Shown here piece by piece: positions 6,032-8,062 of a DNA stretch of 8,062 nucleotides. The translations under genes and the position numbers were made by a program. How positions within the stretch are numbered: the stretch's first letter is position 1; each line of letters begins with the position of its first letter. The DNA is from an uncultured Planctomycetaceae bacterium (GTDB taxonomy: Bacteria > Planctomycetota > Planctomycetia > Pirellulales > UBA1268). A model generated the notes under the pieces. That model made no database searches. It was not told where the DNA came from and saw nothing but the letters and a program-made list of their open reading frames with translations. The stretch lies in the NCBI GenBank assembly GCA_903949225.1, contig CAJAYZ010000110.1:1-8062 (forward strand), read 5' to 3'.

Positions 6032-7282
6032 TCAGTTGCCGATCCCCTTCGCCTTGGCGTCGGCGGGGAGTTGCGGATCGACGATGGCGCGGGCACCGCG
6101 TCCTTGGAGGAGACGGTCTTGGGCGTCGAGGCGGATGCTCTCGATGTCGGGCTCCCACCACTTCAATTGCGTTGCCTTCTCCGGCACCGTGAAGGGACGC
6201 ACAACACGAAGGCCGACCCCGAGGGCGGGTTCCTCGGTGTACCACCACGGGCTCTTGGGGAGGTTGGGATCGACTTCCTTCCAGGCCACGTCCTCGGAGC
6301 CGCGGCGGGCGGCCGTCCGGCAGCGGTCGGGCTCGTCGTAGTAGGAGCCGCCGCGGACAACCCGCTGCTGGAGCTTGGTCGGCCACTGGATCGCCTCGGC
6401 TTCCGCCACCGGTTGCGGGAGGGCCGCCTGCCGGGTGTATCCCCCGGCGACGAGTTGATCAACGACCCACTCCCCGACGTTGCCGTGCATGTCATGGATC
6501 CCCCAGGCATTCGCCGTCTTGCTGCCGACTGGATGGGTTGTCTCGTCGGAGTTGTCGGCGATCCAGGCGTGGTCTGCGAGCATGGCAGAATCACTGCCGC
6601 ACGACCACGGGGTGAGGCTGCCGGCGCGGCAGGCGTATTCCCATTCCGCTTCGCTGGGGAGCCGGTAAAAGCGCGCCGTGAGGAGGCTGACCCACTTCGT
6701 GTACTGGCGGGCGGCGTACTGCGTCATCGTCGCGGCCGGAAGCTCCGGCTCTTCGCCGTGCGTGAAGGTGGTTGTCGGGTCGTAGAGATTCGAGGGGGCG
6801 GTGACCGCGTCGGCGAGGTTCGTGGCAGAGACCGTCGGGCGAATCCGGGCCGACTCGACTGCCTTGAAGAGATCGCAGGCGGCCATGAAGCCCTTGTATT
6901 CTCCCCAGGTCACCTCATGAACGCCGATCCAGAATGGCTCGATGGCGACCTCGAACTGCGGACCTTCGTCCTCGCTACGCCCCTCTTCCGCCTCGGGGCT
7001 TCCCATCCGGTAGGTAGCTCCGGGGACCGGGATCATCTGGAAGGTGACGTCGCTGCCGGGGATCGTTTCCGCATACGGCACCATCCAGCCGCCGCTCACC
7101 TGCACGACCGGGCCATCGACGGCCGGCTTGGCGTCGCCGGCGACAAATCCTTGGATCTCATCGGCCCGGCTGGCGGGGAGGCTCCCGGCCAAAGCAGGGA
7201 TCAGCCCCGTGGCGAGGAGGGAGACGAGGGCGAGCAACCGGCCAAGCGGTGCCGGCGCGGAGGTCAGGCGGCCTTCAAGCAT
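6032..7282 (-). CDS. Exported FGE-like (SUMF1 / formylglycine-generating enzyme fold) protein, probably non-canonical
   Basis: The protein has 416 residues from ATG at 7282. An N-terminal signal peptide is clear: Arg at 5 and 15, hydrophobic core about 16-33, likely cleavage after ASRA at residue 40. The FGE-sulfatase domain spans about 78-364 and shows the family landmarks in order: IPVPGATYRMGSP (84-96), EPFWIGVHEVTWGEY (115-129), YRLPSEAEWEYACRAG (206-221), AWGIHDMHGNVGEWV (259-273), VRGGSYYDE (309-317), and GVGLRVVRPF (355-364). A 52-residue tail follows. True aerobic FGE uses two cysteines after RGGSY to bind copper. By eye the first position is Asp316 and only the second, Cys321, is present, so formylglycine formation is doubtful. 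The fold is also used by lectin-like and other modifying proteins. No sulfatase gene is visible. It appears to be the first gene of the minus-strand cassette, divergent from smpB. No clear Shine-Dalgarno sequence precedes the start. Confidence 0.87.
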   Translation of the reverse strand: MLEGRLTSAPAPLGRLLALVSLLATGLIPALAGSLPASRADEIQGFVAGDAKPAVDGPVVQVSGGWMVPYAETIPGSDVTFQMIPVPGATYRMGSPEAEEGRSEDEGPQFEVAIEPFWIGVHEVTWGEYKGFMAACDLFKAVESARIRPTVSATNLADAVTAPSNLYDPTTTFTHGEEPELPAATMTQYAARQYTKWVSLLTARFYRLPSEAEWEYACRAGSLTPWSCGSDSAMLADHAWIADNSDETTHPVGSKTANAWGIHDMHGNVGEWVVDQLVAGGYTRQAALPQPVAEAEAIQWPTKLQQRVVRGGSYYDEPDRCRTAARRGSEDVAWKEVDPNLPKSPWWYTEEPALGVGLRVVRPFTVPEKATQLKWWEPDIESIRLDAQDRLLQGRGARAIVDPQLPADAKAKGIGN

Positions 7283-7402
7283 GATGGAAGGATAGAATCC
7301 GGAGGTTCGGGATGGAGTCTTTCAGTGTAGCCTGGGGACACCCCGGCCGGAAAACCGTCACGGGCCTCATTCCCTCGCTGTTGATCCGGAGTTCGATCTG
7401 CC
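7283..7402. promoter_or_regulatory. Divergent intergenic region between the exported cassette and smpB
   Basis: These 120 bases must contain the start signals for the FGE-like gene (minus) and, unless they lie elsewhere, for smpB (plus). TAGAAT at 7293-7298 on the plus strand matches the sigma-70 -10 box at five of six positions, but no good -35 box sits 16-18 bases upstream. On the minus strand TACACT at 7326-7331 is a four-of-six match with no convincing -35 either. Two near-identical elements, ATCCGGAGGTTCG (7297-7309) and ATCCGGAGTTCG (7384-7395), flank the region; each contains a plus-strand Shine-Dalgarno-like core. A small palindrome GGGGACACCCC lies at 7334-7344. The existence of promoters here is inference from gene orientation. 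Confidence 0.35.
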
Positions 7403-7978
7403 GTGCCTGCCCCCAAGCCGACCCAACCTGGAGCCGGGAAGTCGAAATCCGCCGGGAAAGCGGGCGCCAGCAAGGCGAACGCGAAGGGGAGCGCCAAAGG
7501 GGGGGGCAAGGACGAGAAGCCGGCCGAGCGGGTCGTGGCCGAAAACCGCAAAGCCCGCCATGAATACGAGATCATCGACACCCTCGAGTGCGGGATCGCC
7601 CTGGTGGGGAGCGAGGTGAAGAGCCTGCGCGTCGGCAGGATGTCGCTCGACGAGGCCTACGGGCGGATCGAGAGGGATGAAGCTTGGCTCCTCGGGTGCG
7701 ACATCCCCGAGTATGAGAAGGCGAATCAGCTCAATCACAAACCGAAGCGCCAGCGGAAACTCCTCCTCCACCGCCGTGAGATTCGGAAGTTTGCCGGGCA
7801 GGCGTTTGAGAAGGGGCTGACGCTCGTGCCTTTGAAGATGTACTTCAAAAATGGCCGGGTGAAGGTGCTGATGGGGATCGGCCGGGGGCGGAAGCTCCAC
7901 GACAAGCGCCAGAAAATGAAGTCCGACTCAGCCCGCCGCGACATCGAGCAGGGGCTCAAGGCCCGCCGCGGCGACTGA
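7403..7978 (+). CDS. smpB: SsrA-binding protein SmpB
   Basis: The protein has 191 residues. SmpB binds tmRNA and carries it to stalled ribosomes for trans-translation and tagging of incomplete proteins in the cytoplasm. Family motifs are plain: VAENRKARHEYEI (45-57), LECGIALVGSEVKSLR (61-76), the altered but recognisable IPEYEKANQLNHKPKRQRKL (101-120) followed by LLHRREI (121-127), GLTLVPLKMYFKNGRVK (138-154) and GRGRKLHDKRQKMKSD (160-175), the last being the start of the basic tail that enters the empty mRNA channel. The start is GTG at 7403, the first start codon after an in-frame TGA at 7382-7384, with GGAG at 7388-7391 as a distant Shine-Dalgarno. Before the core there is an extra tail of about 43 residues rich in Lys, Ala and Gly, longer than the few residues usual in SmpB, which is normally about 150-165 residues. 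Codon use in this tail keeps the high-GC3 pattern, supporting that it is coding. It stands alone on its strand, divergent from the exported cassette; ssrA is not in the window. Confidence 0.96.
   Translation: MPAPKPTQPGAGKSKSAGKAGASKANAKGSAKGGGKDEKPAERVVAENRKARHEYEIIDTLECGIALVGSEVKSLRVGRMSLDEAYGRIERDEAWLLGCDIPEYEKANQLNHKPKRQRKLLLHRREIRKFAGQAFEKGLTLVPLKMYFKNGRVKVLMGIGRGRKLHDKRQKMKSDSARRDIEQGLKARRGD
7499..7506 (+). repeat. G8 homopolymer inside the smpB N-terminal tail
   Basis: Eight consecutive G residues follow AAA, giving codons AAA GGG GGG GGC for Lys32-Gly33-Gly34-Gly35 of SmpB. The run lies in the low-complexity tail, upstream of the conserved core at about residue 45. A length change would shift the frame of an essential-type gene; it is also a typical place for sequencing or assembly error. 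Confidence 0.9.
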
Positions 7979-8015
7979 GGGGGCGGGCTAGCAGACTGTG
8001 GGTAAAGTGACGGCC

Positions 8016-8051
8016 CGACCGCACGAGGTGGTCGCGAGTGCATAGCACTCG
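8016..8051. other. Two adjacent stem-loops downstream of smpB
   Basis: CGACC (8016-8020) pairs with GGTCG (8030-8034), loop 9 nt. It is followed at once by CGAGTGC (8035-8041) pairing perfectly with GCACTCG (8045-8051) around an ATA loop. The pair starts 37 bases after the smpB stop. No T-run follows within the 11 bases left on the plus strand. It may be the smpB transcript end, or the leader of a gene beyond the window edge. Nothing else coding is visible in 7979-8062. Confidence 0.4.
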
Positions 8052-8062
8052 AGAAAACCGGA

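Noticed and set aside
3567..6341. A 924-codon open frame on the plus strand opposite the large propeller gene
   Set aside because: It spans the intergenic gap and the end of the FGE-like gene, has no recognisable domain or signal, and is rich in Arg, Gly and Asp as expected from the reverse complement of high-GC3 coding DNA. The minus-strand reading has clear domains.
5940..6386. An upstream extension of the large propeller gene to an ATG at 6386
   Set aside because: It would overlap the FGE-like gene by 355 bases, reads as Arg/Pro-rich shadow sequence, and would bury the clear export signal that follows ATG 5939.
6032..7282. A sulfatase-activating system
   Set aside because: No sulfatase gene is in the window and the FGE-like protein lacks one of the two cysteines needed by aerobic FGE.
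7988..8011. A stretch CTAGCAGACTGTGGG after smpB that recalls ends of some insertion sequences
   Set aside because: The resemblance is from memory only; there is no matching inverted end, target duplication or transposase in the window.
7979..8062. tmRNA (ssrA) gene next to smpB
   Set aside because: The 84 bases left are too short and show no tRNA-like ends or tag-encoding frame.

Overview
The window is GC-rich bacterial DNA with very high GC at third codon positions. Its gene content points to a planctomycete (Planctomycetota, most likely a Pirellulales-type lineage). It holds exported PQQ-like beta-propeller proteins, a formylglycine-generating-enzyme-like (SUMF1-fold) protein and an SGNH hydrolase fused to a DUF1080 / 3-keto-disaccharide-hydrolase domain, families that are greatly expanded in that phylum. 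The taxonomic call is inference from family content; there is no rRNA here.

Layout: four genes lie head to tail on the minus strand and fill about 1-7282. In transcription order they are an FGE-like exported protein (7282 to 6032), a multidomain propeller protein with Ig-like and LamG-like C-terminal domains (5939 to 3453), a second propeller protein with an EF-hand loop (3456 to 1780), and an SGNH/DUF1080 fusion that runs off the left edge (1659 to 1). The two propeller genes overlap by ATGA. The other gaps are 92 and 120 bp, and each carries a strong GC hairpin without a U-tract just after the preceding stop codon. On the plus strand, after a 120-bp divergent intergenic region, lies smpB (7403-7978), a housekeeping gene of trans-translation. 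The last 84 bases are non-coding and contain two adjacent small stem-loops.

How the genes may work together: all four minus-strand products begin with an export signal, so they form a probable co-expressed set of periplasmic or surface proteins. The SGNH and DUF1080 modules suggest handling of esterified glycans or modified sugars. The propellers look like scaffold or binding proteins rather than quinoprotein dehydrogenases, since no haem c motif is present. The FGE-like protein lacks one of the two copper-binding cysteines of true FGE, and no sulfatase is present, so sulfatase activation is not supported.

I did not find a CRISPR array, transposase, tRNA, rRNA, phage gene or recognisable defence system. 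The points most worth a second look are the exported four-gene cassette, the domain make-up of the large propeller protein, and the smpB 5' end. At that 5' end, a start codon with a good Shine-Dalgarno sequence, a second reading frame and a G8 run sit in front of the conserved core.
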